64,000 nucleotides of DNA from CAYSWV01 sp964434865 (GCA_964434865.1 CAYSWV010000017.1:13857-77856), one strand, 5' to 3'. Positions 51,644 through 62,192 are shown, numbered from the stretch's first letter. Notes: a model not told the origin generated them from the letters alone. Numbers and translations: made by a program.

Positions 51644-54061
51644 TTATCGGCGCCCTGTATAACGATTGGAACTGAGACTGGTGAGAGGTTCTAACGGATC
51701 GGTTACGGTACCTGGAAAGGTGGCAATACCAGTGTTGGGGACTCGCTCAGGTAGATCGTTGGAAAAGAAGTTACCAATATAAGCCACGTAGTTTAAGTTG
51801 GCATCTCCCAGCAACGACAAAGGCACGGTGATGACCAATGATTCAGGGGCATAGGTAATAGGAAGTTTGCTGATCTCGGTATTACTCGTAATATCAAACA
51901 AGCCCACTTGACCTGGATTATCAGCTTCAGAATCTAGATCGATAAAAACTTCAACACCTAGCTGAGGCTCTGCATCAAAACTGGGTGATCCTGTGGCCGC
52001 ATTTTGGTCTAAATCTAGATCAATCAAACCTCCTACCGCATTGACCGCATTGACATTGACAGAAGGCGCTGTAATGGGGTTCTCAAAGTCAAGTGTAATG
52101 ATCAAAGACTGCCCAGAAACAACCCCTGAAATCGATCGGACATCGGGGGCCTGCTGAGTAGGTATGGGTGGCACAAAAACGTCCGCTAGGCGGCTACCAA
52201 AGTCAAGTCCACTCACATCTTGGTCAGGAGCTAAGGTCACTCGATACGATCCAATCCCAACACGGCGGTTAATCCAGTCGGCAAACTCAGATGTCCGAGT
52301 ATACACACCCGGTTGATTAGGTTCAGCACAGCCATCGCCAAAACTCGTGATCCCAGCCACCTGAAACCCGTCAGGCCCCGATATCAATAATGGTCCGCCA
52401 TCATCAAGTTGACAGGCATCCACCCCCCCCTCAGGAACACCCGCACAGATCATCACACTAGAAATATCAAATTGACCCACGTAATTGGAGCTACAGAGGG
52501 TGTTTGAAATTACAGGAATGGCCACTTCTTGTAATAAATTGGGAAAGACTAGGGGATCTAGTGAGATAGTGCCCCACCCAATGACAGTTGAGATCTCGCC
52601 AGCAAAGTCACCACTAGTGGCAGGAGCTATGGGAACAATTGGTAAATCTGAAGGTTGATTGAGCCTCAACAAGGCAGCATCATTAACCTCAGTGCCATTC
52701 GCTAACGTCTCGTAGCCAGGAAAAATAATCACTTCAGCGACATCGAGTCGATCGCCACCTGCAGCAATATTGTTGGTTCCTAACAAGACATCGACATCAT
52801 TGGTAGTTTCAACTTCTCCCGTAAAGAAATTTGCTAAGCAATGAGCAGCGGTCAAAATATAGTTGGGATGGATCAAAACTCCGCCGCAAAATAGGGCGTC
52901 TCTAGACTCAGAGACCTCAGCTTGCAACAAGGCCGCCATCCAAGGATATTCACCAGGACTAGCCGGTTGCCCTCCAATAATTCGGGCTGTACGGGGTACC
53001 TGAGCACCTGTTGGGGCTGTTTGTTCAAATCCAGGCACAGAAACATCTGCAATTACGTAGGGTCCAGGTGAAAGATTATTGAACGTGTAGGTGCCTGTAC
53101 CTGTGGTAATGACGCTTGTCTCACCAGCATCAAGCAGATCATTTTCGTTGGCGTCAATAAACACAACTCGACCCGGAATCCCAGGCTCACCGCTCTCCTG
53201 AATCCCATTGCCGTTAAGATCATTCCAAACCACGCCACTGAGAGTTCCAGTCGCTCCACCCCCAGGTAACCCCTGGCCCGGAATAACAGCAATATCCGAT
53301 CCAGAGATTAATCCCGGAGTATCAAGCAGATCATTAACCCGAACAGCAATGTCATTAGCATTAGTGCCCACCTGGATCCGGGCGAGCACCGTGGCTACAT
53401 CTACTAAGTTAAAACCAGGGCTAGCTGCTCCGGTAACATAATCGGTGTTAGTAGTTGTGGGTACTGGGTTGAGATCAGAAGCTTGAACAGCACCCGGCAT
53501 ATCCAATAACTCACTAGCTCGATTAGCTATTAGGTCAGCTGTATCGGGATCAACCTGTAATAAAGCCAACATCAAAGCCACATCAAAAATATCAACAACA
53601 GTCGGATTACTGCGATAGATCAAAGCTGTCCCCTCAGCTGATTGAAACTCTTGATCGTCAACTAAGTGAACAACAGTAACTTGGGCTTGATCAGGTAGAG
53701 TGACCGCCAGCGACGTAAAAGTCTCCAAGCGTGAAAGGGCAGTATCGAGATCAGAGGTATAGGAGGCTATGCCTGAGGTTGAAGTGGCTAGTTTAGTAAA
53801 GGTGGCAGCCCCCAGTTGAAAGGCATCAGGTAGATCGCCAGGATAAGCGACATCTAGTTTGAGGGTACCCGCGTAAGTTGTGGCAATAGGTTCAGTAAAG
53901 GTCACAACTCCAGATTGAACAACTCCACTGTTAGCAGCTTGCTGCAAAACAGGTGTTCCCGGGTTTAAAGCTATGGGAGCTTGAGTTGAAGGAGCACAAG
54001 CCACTCCACTGAGTCCCATGCCCAGGATGAGGAGAAACTTGAACTGATTGCGTTGTGACAT
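51644..54061 (-). CDS. Trypsin-like lipoprotein with Asp in place of the catalytic Ser
   Basis: An 805-residue lipoprotein (lipobox SGVAC, Cys 22). The N-terminal module (GAATFTKL, VDIFDVALMLALLQVDP, ASDLNPVPTTTNTDYV, DVATVLARIQVG) is shared with the next gene and the EEP lipoprotein. An SdrD_B-like Ca-binding domain (GVVWNDLNGNGIQESGEPG) follows, then a trypsin fold with IIGGQPASPGEYPWM, TAAHC (His, about 407) and NDAALLRL (Asp, about 460). At the GDSGGP position it reads LDDGGP: codon 554 is GAT, so the nucleophile is Asp, and the protease should be inactive. A further C-terminal region of about 180 residues (SISGVVSGQSLIITLDFENP) is absent from the paralogue. ATG at 54061 is preceded by GAGGA. 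Confidence 0.85.
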   Translation of the reverse strand: MSQRNQFKFLLILGMGLSGVACAPSTQAPIALNPGTPVLQQAANSGVVQSGVVTFTEPIATTYAGTLKLDVAYPGDLPDAFQLGAATFTKLATSTSGIASYTSDLDTALSRLETFTSLAVTLPDQAQVTVVHLVDDQEFQSAEGTALIYRSNPTVVDIFDVALMLALLQVDPDTADLIANRASELLDMPGAVQASDLNPVPTTTNTDYVTGAASPGFNLVDVATVLARIQVGTNANDIAVRVNDLLDTPGLISGSDIAVIPGQGLPGGGATGTLSGVVWNDLNGNGIQESGEPGIPGRVVFIDANENDLLDAGETSVITTGTGTYTFNNLSPGPYVIADVSVPGFEQTAPTGAQVPRTARIIGGQPASPGEYPWMAALLQAEVSESRDALFCGGVLIHPNYILTAAHCLANFFTGEVETTNDVDVLLGTNNIAAGGDRLDVAEVIIFPGYETLANGTEVNDAALLRLNQPSDLPIVPIAPATSGDFAGEISTVIGWGTISLDPLVFPNLLQEVAIPVISNTLCSSNYVGQFDISSVMICAGVPEGGVDACQLDDGGPLLISGPDGFQVAGITSFGDGCAEPNQPGVYTRTSEFADWINRRVGIGSYRVTLAPDQDVSGLDFGSRLADVFVPPIPTQQAPDVRSISGVVSGQSLIITLDFENPITAPSVNVNAVNAVGGLIDLDLDQNAATGSPSFDAEPQLGVEVFIDLDSEADNPGQVGLFDITSNTEISKLPITYAPESLVITVPLSLLGDANLNYVAYIGNFFSNDLPERVPNTGIATFPGTVTDPLEPLTSLSSNRYTGRR

Positions 54062-54203
54062 CACCATCCTCACACGTTATTCCTCAACCAGTTAAGCACA
54101 GTTTGTTCTGAATCTCAGGCCCTACCCTAGATCTAACTCGAATCTAGAGTAGAGCTTCAGCATTAAGCATTAAACGATCGGTAGATTTCAAGGCGCGGTA
54201 GAT

Positions 54204-56087
54204 TTAAGGTGTAAAGCTAGGCGCAAATTGAGATCCAAAATTGATATTGGTTACCGATTCACCTGCACTCAAGTTCACTCGATAGGCACCATTTCCGATA
54301 GTGGCATTAATCCAATTCGCAAACTCGGAAACACGGGTATAAACACCAGGCCGGTTGGGTCGAGCACATCCCAGGCCAAAGCTAGTTAACCCTACCACTT
54401 GAAATCTACCATTCACATTCACCAGGAGGGGTCCCCCACTGTCTCCCTGGCAAGAGTCAATGCCACCCTGGGGCACCCCAGCACAAATCATCACATCTAA
54501 AATGGTGAAGATACCCGCTAAATCAGTAGCGCACGATAGATTTGAGACAACGGGTAGATCAACTTCTTGAAGGGCAATAGGACCGGGACCACCTTCACTC
54601 AAAGCGCCCCAACCAATAGCTGTGGAAAGAGTGCCAACAAAATCTCCACTGGTAGCAGGTGCAATCTCAACTCGGGACGCGTTTGAAGACTGGCTTAGGC
54701 GGAGTAGAGCTACATCTCGAACTAAAGATCCATCAAAAAAGACTTGATAATTTGGAAAAATGATGATCTCAGCGACTCGGATCCGAGTTCCACCTGAAGC
54801 CAAACTAGCTGTTCCTACAAGGACATCGATGTTATTAGCTGTAAGAAAGTCTAAACAGTGAGCGGCTGTTAAGACAAAATCGGGATGGATCAGGGAGCCA
54901 CCACAAAACTGAGCTGCGGAGTTATCTGGAATGTCAGAAAATAACAGACCTGCCATCCAAGGGTATTCACCAGGACTAGCCGGTTGCCCTCCTACAATCG
55001 CAGGTGGCTCAGCAGGACGACGAGAGGTTTGAATCCCGGGGGTGGGTGCTGTTTGTTGAAACCCTGAGATGGGTACATCAGCCACAACATACGTGCCTGG
55101 AGCTAGGTTATTGAATGCGTAAGCACCTGTGGTATCAGTAAAAGTACTTTGTTCGCCCGGATCTAGTGAATCATTTTCGTTGGTATCTAAAAAGATAACT
55201 CGATTACTTAAGCCTGACTCCCCTGGATCAAACATACCGTTACTATTGGCATCTCTCCAGGCAATTCCCCTAATTGAACTGAGTGAGGTCCCACCTGGTA
55301 GATTAACGCCAGGAATAGCTGCTAAATCTGCTACTTGGATCAGCCCAGGTGCCCCTAATAACTGATTGATGCGATTTACAATATCGGTGGCGTTAGATCC
55401 AACTTGAATTCGAGCTAACACTGCAGCAACGTCCGGAGTTCCTAAGTTGGGATCACTAGCCCCTTGGACATAATTGGTATTTTGGACAGTAGGGACGGGA
55501 TTGAGTTCTGCAACTTGAATCAAACCTGGACTGTTGAGCAGATCATTAGCGCGGTTGACAATAGCCTCGGGAGTTTTGGGGTTCACTTGTAAAGTGGCTA
55601 GTGTTAGCGCTACATCTTCAATATCAACAGTTGTGGGATTACCTTGATAGATCAATTGGGTACTATCTGGATTTGTGGGATACGCGAATGTTATTGTGGC
55701 TGCCTCAGGCAGTGTGACCCGAAAGTCCTGAAGACTCTCTAGATCTATCAAAGCTGAATCCAAGTCAGATCCGTAAAGGGTTATTCCAGGTTGATCTATC
55801 AGCTTAGTAAACGTGGCAGTTTCTACTTGGATCCGATTAGGTAACTCAGATGGGTAGGTGACCTTGATCTGAACTTCACCCGCATAGATTGAAGGGAGTG
55901 GAGTGTCCAAAACCACTTGCCCGGATTGAACGCGCCCGGAGGCCAGTTGGGTGGATTCTGATTCGATACTTAAAGGATTGACAGCAACAGGAGGGGAGGA
56001 ATGGGTTTGACAAGCCAATCCACTGCAGGAGAGTAAGCTTGCTCCTAGGATTAGCATCTTTTGAGTCCAAGACCGTGAAGACTGCAT
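54204..56087 (-). CDS. Trypsin-like serine protease lipoprotein
   Basis: A 627-residue lipoprotein (lipobox SGLAC). It has the same plan as the next gene: N-terminal module (VETATFTKL, VDIEDVALTLATLQVNP, AELNPVPTVQNTNYV, DVAAVLARIQVG), SdrD_B-like domain (GIAWRDANSNGMFDPGESG) and an S1 (chymotrypsin-type) protease. The catalytic triad is intact: TAAHC, RDVALLRL and GDSGGPLLV. IVGGQPASPGEYPWM suggests activation by cutting before IVGG. The protein ends right after the short VTNINFGSQF tail, without the extra C-terminal domain of its neighbour. Secreted and surface-anchored; target unknown. The downstream paralogue follows after 142 bases on the same strand, so a tandem duplication is likely. 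Confidence 0.88.
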   Translation of the reverse strand: MQSSRSWTQKMLILGASLLSCSGLACQTHSSPPVAVNPLSIESESTQLASGRVQSGQVVLDTPLPSIYAGEVQIKVTYPSELPNRIQVETATFTKLIDQPGITLYGSDLDSALIDLESLQDFRVTLPEAATITFAYPTNPDSTQLIYQGNPTTVDIEDVALTLATLQVNPKTPEAIVNRANDLLNSPGLIQVAELNPVPTVQNTNYVQGASDPNLGTPDVAAVLARIQVGSNATDIVNRINQLLGAPGLIQVADLAAIPGVNLPGGTSLSSIRGIAWRDANSNGMFDPGESGLSNRVIFLDTNENDSLDPGEQSTFTDTTGAYAFNNLAPGTYVVADVPISGFQQTAPTPGIQTSRRPAEPPAIVGGQPASPGEYPWMAGLLFSDIPDNSAAQFCGGSLIHPDFVLTAAHCLDFLTANNIDVLVGTASLASGGTRIRVAEIIIFPNYQVFFDGSLVRDVALLRLSQSSNASRVEIAPATSGDFVGTLSTAIGWGALSEGGPGPIALQEVDLPVVSNLSCATDLAGIFTILDVMICAGVPQGGIDSCQGDSGGPLLVNVNGRFQVVGLTSFGLGCARPNRPGVYTRVSEFANWINATIGNGAYRVNLSAGESVTNINFGSQFAPSFTP

Positions 56088-56680
56088 AAAGATCTCACTG
56101 AGACATCATAAAAGATCAAAAAGATCACATTGAGTATGTCATAGCAGCCTCAAAAATATAAGTGGTTTTAGTTCAGTTGCAATCTAAATTCAAACAGATT
56201 GGCAGATAGAGAGCAAAGCAGACTATTCAGATTGTGTGAGGCTCATTGAATCAGTCTTAAATTTTTCTAAACATTTACACAAGTGAGATCTGGATTTAGC
56301 AAGGTTAGGGCTAACCAGGCAGTAGGGGTGGAAATCTTGAACAAGGGCCAAGTTTTGTGTCCACCTTGAACACTGTTACGAATCCCCAGATGTTAAGCTT
56401 CCTTGGGATAGCCAGATAGGATGTGCAAGAAGGTTAGAATCTAGTTTATTTAAAGGTGAGTTCCTCGCTTCTCCTATCAGGTAAATCAAGGAATTAAATC
56501 TTTCTGAAGCATCGGTTGGTCTTGGCCTTCTGAAGTATAAGTTGGTGTTAGGTAGCTAGCTTCCTAAGCTATTTATCCTGACTGGTCTTCAACTACAACT
56601 CTATGATCCAATCCCAGACTACTTTCTAATGTTGATTCTATTCTGTGTTATTTAGCACACATAGCCCAAAGGAGATCGCA
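56088..56680. other. Divergent spacer upstream of adhE
   Basis: No coding sequence is seen on either strand. It should hold the promoters for the protease lipoprotein (leftward) and adhE (rightward). I found no convincing -35/-10 pair and no clear FNR-like or other anaerobic operator by eye. Confidence 0.45.
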
Positions 56681-59326
56681 ATGCCAGTTCAAAACCTAGA
56701 AGATTTGGAACTCCTAGTTCAACAGGTCCAAGAGGCTCAGGCCAAGTTCGCTACTTACTCACAAGCCCAAGTAGACCTTATTTTTAAAAAAGCAGCCCTA
56801 GCAGCTAATGCTGAACGGATACCCTTAGCCAAGATGGCCGTGTCTGAAACTGGCATGGGTATTATTGAAGATAAAGTCATCAAAAATCATTTTGCTTCAG
56901 AATACATCTACAACAAGTACAAGCATGAGCTAACCTGTGGTGTTATTGAAGATGATCGGCATTTCGGGATCCAAAAAATCGCAGAGCCTGTGGGCGTTTT
57001 GGCTGGTATTGTGCCCACCACCAATCCAACCTCGACAGCTATTTTTAAGGCTTTGATCAGTCTCAAGACCCGAAACGGCATTATCTTTTCTCCCCATCCG
57101 CGAGCCCGCCAATGTACCATTGCTGCTGCCAAAATTGTCCTGGATGCAGCGGTGGCAGCGGGAGCACCTGAGCATATCATTGGCTGGATCGACGAACCTA
57201 CTTTAGAACTCTCACAAGCCTTAATGCAGCATGCTGCGATCAAATTGATTTTGGCCACCGGGGGTCCAGGTATGGTCAAAGCCGCCTACTCATCAGGCCA
57301 TCCCTCACTGGGTGTGGGAGCCGGGAATACCCCAGCTGTGATTGATGCTAGTGCAGATGTTCAAACTGCTGTTAGCTCCATATTACTGAGTAAGACCTTT
57401 GACAACGGCATGATCTGTGCTTCAGAACAGTCTGTAGTGGTGGTTGATAGTATCTACGAACAGGTCAAACAAGAATTTCTCACTCGTGGGGCTTATGTTC
57501 TAGATGCAGCAGAACGGGAGCGCTTGGGCCAGCTCATTCTGAAAAATGGTCGGTTAAATGCGGCAATTGTGGGTCAGTCAGCTGAGAATCTAGCTCAAAT
57601 GGCTGATATCAATCTCAACCAAACCACCCCCAGAGTCCTGGTAGCTGAGGTTTCTGAGATTGGTCCTGCTGAACCGTTCTCTTATGAAAAGTTGTCTCCT
57701 ATCCTGGCCATGTACAAAGCAGAGAGCTATCACGATGCAGTCAGTCAGGCACAGGATCTGATCCACTTTGCGGGGCGGGGGCATACAGCCGTTCTATACA
57801 CTGATCCTGCCAATCGAGACGATATTGCTTATTTTGAAAACAATGTCGAAGCCGCTCGGGTTCTAATCAATACACCGTCGTCACAAGGGGCTATTGGGGA
57901 TCTGTACAACTTTAAACTGGATCCATCTCTGACCCTAGGCTGTGGTTCTTGGGGAGGCAATTCAACGTCAGAGAATGTAGGTCCTCAGCATCTCCTCAAT
58001 ATTAAAACGGTGTCTGAACGGCGCGAAAATATGCTGTGGTTCCGGATTCCCCCCAAAGTCTACTTCAAATCGGGGTGTTTACCCGTGGCCTTACGTGATT
58101 TACAAGGTAAGCAACGGGCCTTTATTGTCACGGATAAGCCTTTGTACGACATGGGCATGACTAAGGCTGTAGTACGAGTATTAGATGAGATCGGCGTGGA
58201 ACATGAAGTCTTCTATGATGTCAAGCCCGATCCGGATCTGACCACTGTCAATCTAGGTGTGCAACGGATGAATGCCTTTCAACCTGATGTGATCATTGCG
58301 TTGGGGGGGGGATCGCCAATGGATGCCGCCAAGGTGATGTGGTTACTCTATGAGCATCCTGAGGTGGAGTTTGATGGGTTAGCCACCCGGTTTATGGATA
58401 TTCGGAAACGGGTTTATGAATTACCCGACTTAGGGACAAAAGCGCTGATGGTTGCTATCCCCACCACCTCTGGTACTGGATCAGAAGTGACTCCCTTTGC
58501 TGTAGTTACCGATGATCGGGTGGGTATTAAATATCCTCTAGCCGATTATGCCCTGACACCTAACATTGCCATTGTTGATCCAGAACTGGTCATGCATATG
58601 CCCAAAAAGTTGACAGCTTATGGGGGGATTGATGCAATGACTCATGCTCTAGAAGCTTATGTATCCATCTTGGCCACCGAATTTACAGAAGGTCTAGCCC
58701 TGGAAGCCATTGGATTACTGTTCAAATACTTGCCTCGCGCTTACCGTGCTGGTGCTCAAGATCCTGAAGCTCGGGAAAAGGTTCACTATGCGGCCAGTAT
58801 TGCTGGAATGGCTTTTGCTAATGCCTTCCTAGGGATCTGTCACTCGATGGCTCACAAGATGGGATCAACTTTTCATCTTCCTCATGGCTTAGCCAATGCC
58901 TTATTGATCACACAAGTGATTCGATACAATGCTACCGATGCTCCCTTTAAACAAGCCATCTTCCCTCAGTACAAGTACCCGCATGCTAAGGAGCGTTATG
59001 CTGAGATTGCGGATTACCTGCATTTAGGTGGGCAGACCACTGATGACAAAGTGTTACGTTTAGTTCAAGCGTTAGAACAGTTAAAGAAGGATATTGATAT
59101 TCCGTTGTCGATCAAGGAAGCCTTACCTCAAGATGAACAAGAGTTCTATAGTCAGCTGGAAGCCCTAGCTGACCAAGCCTTTGACGATCAATGTACAGGT
59201 GCTAATCCTCGTTACCCGTTGATTGAAGATCTCAAAGAACTCTACATCTTGGCTTATCGTGGGTTCAGCCTAGAAGGATCTCTCTACCACCGACCTGCTG
59301 AGGCCTTAATGCAGGTTAAACCTTAA
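56681..59326 (+). CDS. adhE: Bifunctional acetaldehyde-CoA/alcohol dehydrogenase
   Basis: An 881-residue fusion that reduces acetyl-CoA to acetaldehyde and then ethanol, with NADH. The N-terminal aldehyde dehydrogenase part has GVLAGIVPTTNPTSTAIFKA and the catalytic Cys in DNGMICASEQS. A linker leads to the iron-dependent alcohol dehydrogenase part with IIALGGGSPMDAAKVMW and GICHSMAHKMGSTFHLPHG (metal-binding His). ATG at 56681 follows AAGGAG; an in-frame TTG at 56645 is rejected. In cyanobacteria this enzyme supports fermentation of glycogen in dark, anoxic conditions. The acetyl-CoA synthetase gene follows by 94 bases. Confidence 0.96.
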   Translation: MPVQNLEDLELLVQQVQEAQAKFATYSQAQVDLIFKKAALAANAERIPLAKMAVSETGMGIIEDKVIKNHFASEYIYNKYKHELTCGVIEDDRHFGIQKIAEPVGVLAGIVPTTNPTSTAIFKALISLKTRNGIIFSPHPRARQCTIAAAKIVLDAAVAAGAPEHIIGWIDEPTLELSQALMQHAAIKLILATGGPGMVKAAYSSGHPSLGVGAGNTPAVIDASADVQTAVSSILLSKTFDNGMICASEQSVVVVDSIYEQVKQEFLTRGAYVLDAAERERLGQLILKNGRLNAAIVGQSAENLAQMADINLNQTTPRVLVAEVSEIGPAEPFSYEKLSPILAMYKAESYHDAVSQAQDLIHFAGRGHTAVLYTDPANRDDIAYFENNVEAARVLINTPSSQGAIGDLYNFKLDPSLTLGCGSWGGNSTSENVGPQHLLNIKTVSERRENMLWFRIPPKVYFKSGCLPVALRDLQGKQRAFIVTDKPLYDMGMTKAVVRVLDEIGVEHEVFYDVKPDPDLTTVNLGVQRMNAFQPDVIIALGGGSPMDAAKVMWLLYEHPEVEFDGLATRFMDIRKRVYELPDLGTKALMVAIPTTSGTGSEVTPFAVVTDDRVGIKYPLADYALTPNIAIVDPELVMHMPKKLTAYGGIDAMTHALEAYVSILATEFTEGLALEAIGLLFKYLPRAYRAGAQDPEAREKVHYAASIAGMAFANAFLGICHSMAHKMGSTFHLPHGLANALLITQVIRYNATDAPFKQAIFPQYKYPHAKERYAEIADYLHLGGQTTDDKVLRLVQALEQLKKDIDIPLSIKEALPQDEQEFYSQLEALADQAFDDQCTGANPRYPLIEDLKELYILAYRGFSLEGSLYHRPAEALMQVKP

Positions 59327-59420
59327 CTCATCGAAACCCTGTAGTGAGTACCTCAATCTAGCTAGATGAGCCCACTCTAATTGCAAGTTTCAACGTTAAG
59401 ATCCTGTGAAGGAGTTCCAG

Positions 59421-62192
59421 ATGGTGGCCACCCCTCGACCTTCTCAACGTATTGATGCCGTTCACGATATTTTAGGCACAGAACGTCAGCCTCTAGATGC
59501 CATTTTTGGGCCCAAGTCGGTTGCTGTGATCGGTGCGAGCGAGCGAGCAGGCAGTGTCGGGCGAACGTTAATCTGGAACCTCATCAGCAGTCCCTTCGGT
59601 GGCACCGTTTTTCCAATCAATCCCAAGCGTTCTAGCATCCTTGGGATCAAAGCCTATCCTTCTATGGCCGATATCCATGAGCCAGTTGATCTAGCGGTTA
59701 TTGCCACTCCAGCTCCAACCGTACCCGGAGTCATTCGAGAGTGTATCGCCGCTGGTGTTAAAGGGGCCATTATTATTTCAGCTGGCTTTAAAGAGATCGG
59801 TGAATCAGGGATTGCCTTAGAACGTGACATCCTAGCCGCAGCCCGGCAAGGTCAGATGCGGATCATTGGCCCCAACTGTCTAGGGGTGATGAATCCTCAT
59901 TTAGGTCTTAATGCCACATTTGCAAGTACGACAGCGAATCCAGGGAATGTTGCTTTTATCAGTCAAAGTGGAGCTCTCTGTACCTCTATCCTGGACTGGA
60001 GTTTTCAAGAAAATGTAGGCTTCAGTGCGTTTGTATCGATTGGCTCCATGTTAGATGTGGGCTGGGGTGATCTGATTGATTATCTAGGTGATGATCCTCA
60101 TACACAGAGTATTGTCATTTACATGGAAACCATTGGTGATGCGCGCTCCTTTTTATCAGCTGCTCGTGAGGTGGCCTTAACCAAGCCCATTATTGTGATC
60201 AGTGCTGGGCGGACTGAAGCGGCGGCCCATGCAGCAGCCTCCCATACTGGGTCTTTGACAGGTAGCAATGAGGTGCTGTCAGCAGCATTTCGGCGATGTG
60301 GCGTTTTGCAAGTCGATAGTATTGAAGATCTGTTTAATATGGCTGAAGTGTTAGGTAAGCAGCCCCGACCATCCGGCAATCGGCTCACCATCTTGACCAA
60401 TGCAGGTGGACCCGGGGTTCTCACAACTGATGCTTTGATCTGTGAGGGAGGGGCATTAGCCGAGTTATCGCCGGATACTATTGACCAACTTAATCAGGTT
60501 TTACCCCCGCAGTGGAGCCACAGTAATCCTATTGATATCTTGGGTGACGCTGATCCAGAGCGGTATGCTAGAGCTTTGGAAATTGTAGCTCAAGACCCTA
60601 ATAGCGATGGCCTGCTGATTGTTTTGACCCCGCAAGCCATGACAGATCCAACTGCTACTGCCATTAAAATTACCGAGGTGCTGGAAGCCAAGCCCCGATC
60701 ATTAAAGTCTCAGCCCATTCTAGCCAGTTGGATGGGAGGCGAAAGTGTGAGAGACGGGGAAGCCATGTTGAATAAGGCTCATATCTTTACCTTTCCTTAC
60801 CCCGATACGGCAGCTCATGTGTTTAATTACATGTGGCGCTACAGCTACAATCTTCAAGGTATTTACGAGACTCCTGTTCTGCCCAAGGATTCTACAGACT
60901 TTACCCCCGATCGGCAAACGGTAGAAGCCATTTTGCAACAAGCTCAATCCGAAGCGCGAACTCTTTTAACGGAGTGGGAATCCAAGCAAGTTCTAGCTGC
61001 CTACGGCATTCCCATTGTTGAAACTCGAATCACCCACTCTATTGAAGAGGCAACCGCTGCTGCTGCCAACATGGGTTATCCCGTTGTCCTCAAATTACAT
61101 TCTACAACGATTACTCATAAGACCGATGTGGGTGGGGTCAAGCTCAACCTGAAAGATGCTGATGCTGTACAGATAGCTTTTCAACAGATCCAATTGAATG
61201 TGACTCAAAAAGTAGGACCTGAGCATTTTCAAGGTGTTTCAGTGCAGCCGATGATTCGCCTAGATGGGGGTTATGAATTGATCTTGGGGAGTAGTGTTGA
61301 TGTTCAGTTTGGGCCTGTCTTGTTATTTGGAACTGGTGGACAGCTGGTGGAAATCTATCAAGATCGGGCCTTAGCCCTCCCACCTCTGAACAGTACTTTA
61401 GCGACCCGGATGATGGAACAAACCCGCATCTATAAAGCGTTAAAAGGCGTTCGAGGCCGAGAGTCTGTCAATCTAGCCCAGTTGGAACAAATTTGTGTCC
61501 GGTTTAGTCAACTTGTGGCTGAGCAACCCCGGATTGCTTCGATAGATATCAATCCGTTATTAGCAACTCCAGAACGAATCCTAGCTTTGGATGCCCGCGT
61601 CCTATTACACGACTCAACCGTTTCAGAGGCTGAATTGCCCACACTAGCGATTCGTCCTTATCCCCTCCACTATGCCGCCCCCTGGACAACACACAATAAC
61701 CTGCCTGTCATGATCCGTCCGATTCGTCCAGAAGATGAGCCATTGCTGGTTCAGTACCACGAGCTCATGTCAGAGCAAAGTATTTATATGCGATATTTTC
61801 ACTTACTCAAGCTGAAGCAGCGGGTTGCACATGAACGCCTAACTCGGATCTGCTTCAATGATTATGATCGAGAAATGGCTCTGGTTGTTGAATACCGAGA
61901 TCCTGAAACAGCAGTCACTACAATCTTGGCTGTAGGGCGCATATGTAAGCTTCATGGTAGCAACGATGCAGAATTTTCAATGTTAATCGCTGATCCTTAT
62001 CAGAATCAGGGCATCGGTACTGAGTTACTCAGACGGTTAATTCAAATTGCCCAAAATGAAAAACTGCACCGGATCAAGGCTGAAATCATGGAAACCAATC
62101 AGAATATGCAACGCATTTGTGAGCATCTAGGGTTTCAATTAGTCAATCAACCTGGATCGGGTGTTGTCAAAGCGGTTTTGGAGTTAACCTAA
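59421..62192 (+). CDS. ADP-forming acetate-CoA ligase fused to a GNAT acetyltransferase
   Basis: A 923-residue protein. It begins with a CoA-binding domain (SVAVIGASERAGSVGRTLIW), a succinyl-CoA-synthetase-like ligase domain with the phosphohistidine in AASHTGSLTG, and an ATP-grasp domain (AYGIPIVE, YPVVLKLHST, TDVGGVKLNL). A C-terminal GNAT domain (residues about 760-920) has IRPIRPEDEPLL and the acetyl-CoA loop PYQNQGIGTELLRRL. ADP-forming synthetases make acetate and ATP from acetyl-CoA. The GNAT part resembles the Pat/YfiQ type of protein Lys acetyltransferase, where the ligase part is often non-catalytic; here the key His is present. ATG at 59421 follows AAGGAG. With adhE it forms an acetyl-CoA disposal module. 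Confidence 0.9.
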   Translation: MVATPRPSQRIDAVHDILGTERQPLDAIFGPKSVAVIGASERAGSVGRTLIWNLISSPFGGTVFPINPKRSSILGIKAYPSMADIHEPVDLAVIATPAPTVPGVIRECIAAGVKGAIIISAGFKEIGESGIALERDILAAARQGQMRIIGPNCLGVMNPHLGLNATFASTTANPGNVAFISQSGALCTSILDWSFQENVGFSAFVSIGSMLDVGWGDLIDYLGDDPHTQSIVIYMETIGDARSFLSAAREVALTKPIIVISAGRTEAAAHAAASHTGSLTGSNEVLSAAFRRCGVLQVDSIEDLFNMAEVLGKQPRPSGNRLTILTNAGGPGVLTTDALICEGGALAELSPDTIDQLNQVLPPQWSHSNPIDILGDADPERYARALEIVAQDPNSDGLLIVLTPQAMTDPTATAIKITEVLEAKPRSLKSQPILASWMGGESVRDGEAMLNKAHIFTFPYPDTAAHVFNYMWRYSYNLQGIYETPVLPKDSTDFTPDRQTVEAILQQAQSEARTLLTEWESKQVLAAYGIPIVETRITHSIEEATAAAANMGYPVVLKLHSTTITHKTDVGGVKLNLKDADAVQIAFQQIQLNVTQKVGPEHFQGVSVQPMIRLDGGYELILGSSVDVQFGPVLLFGTGGQLVEIYQDRALALPPLNSTLATRMMEQTRIYKALKGVRGRESVNLAQLEQICVRFSQLVAEQPRIASIDINPLLATPERILALDARVLLHDSTVSEAELPTLAIRPYPLHYAAPWTTHNNLPVMIRPIRPEDEPLLVQYHELMSEQSIYMRYFHLLKLKQRVAHERLTRICFNDYDREMALVVEYRDPETAVTTILAVGRICKLHGSNDAEFSMLIADPYQNQGIGTELLRRLIQIAQNEKLHRIKAEIMETNQNMQRICEHLGFQLVNQPGSGVVKAVLELT

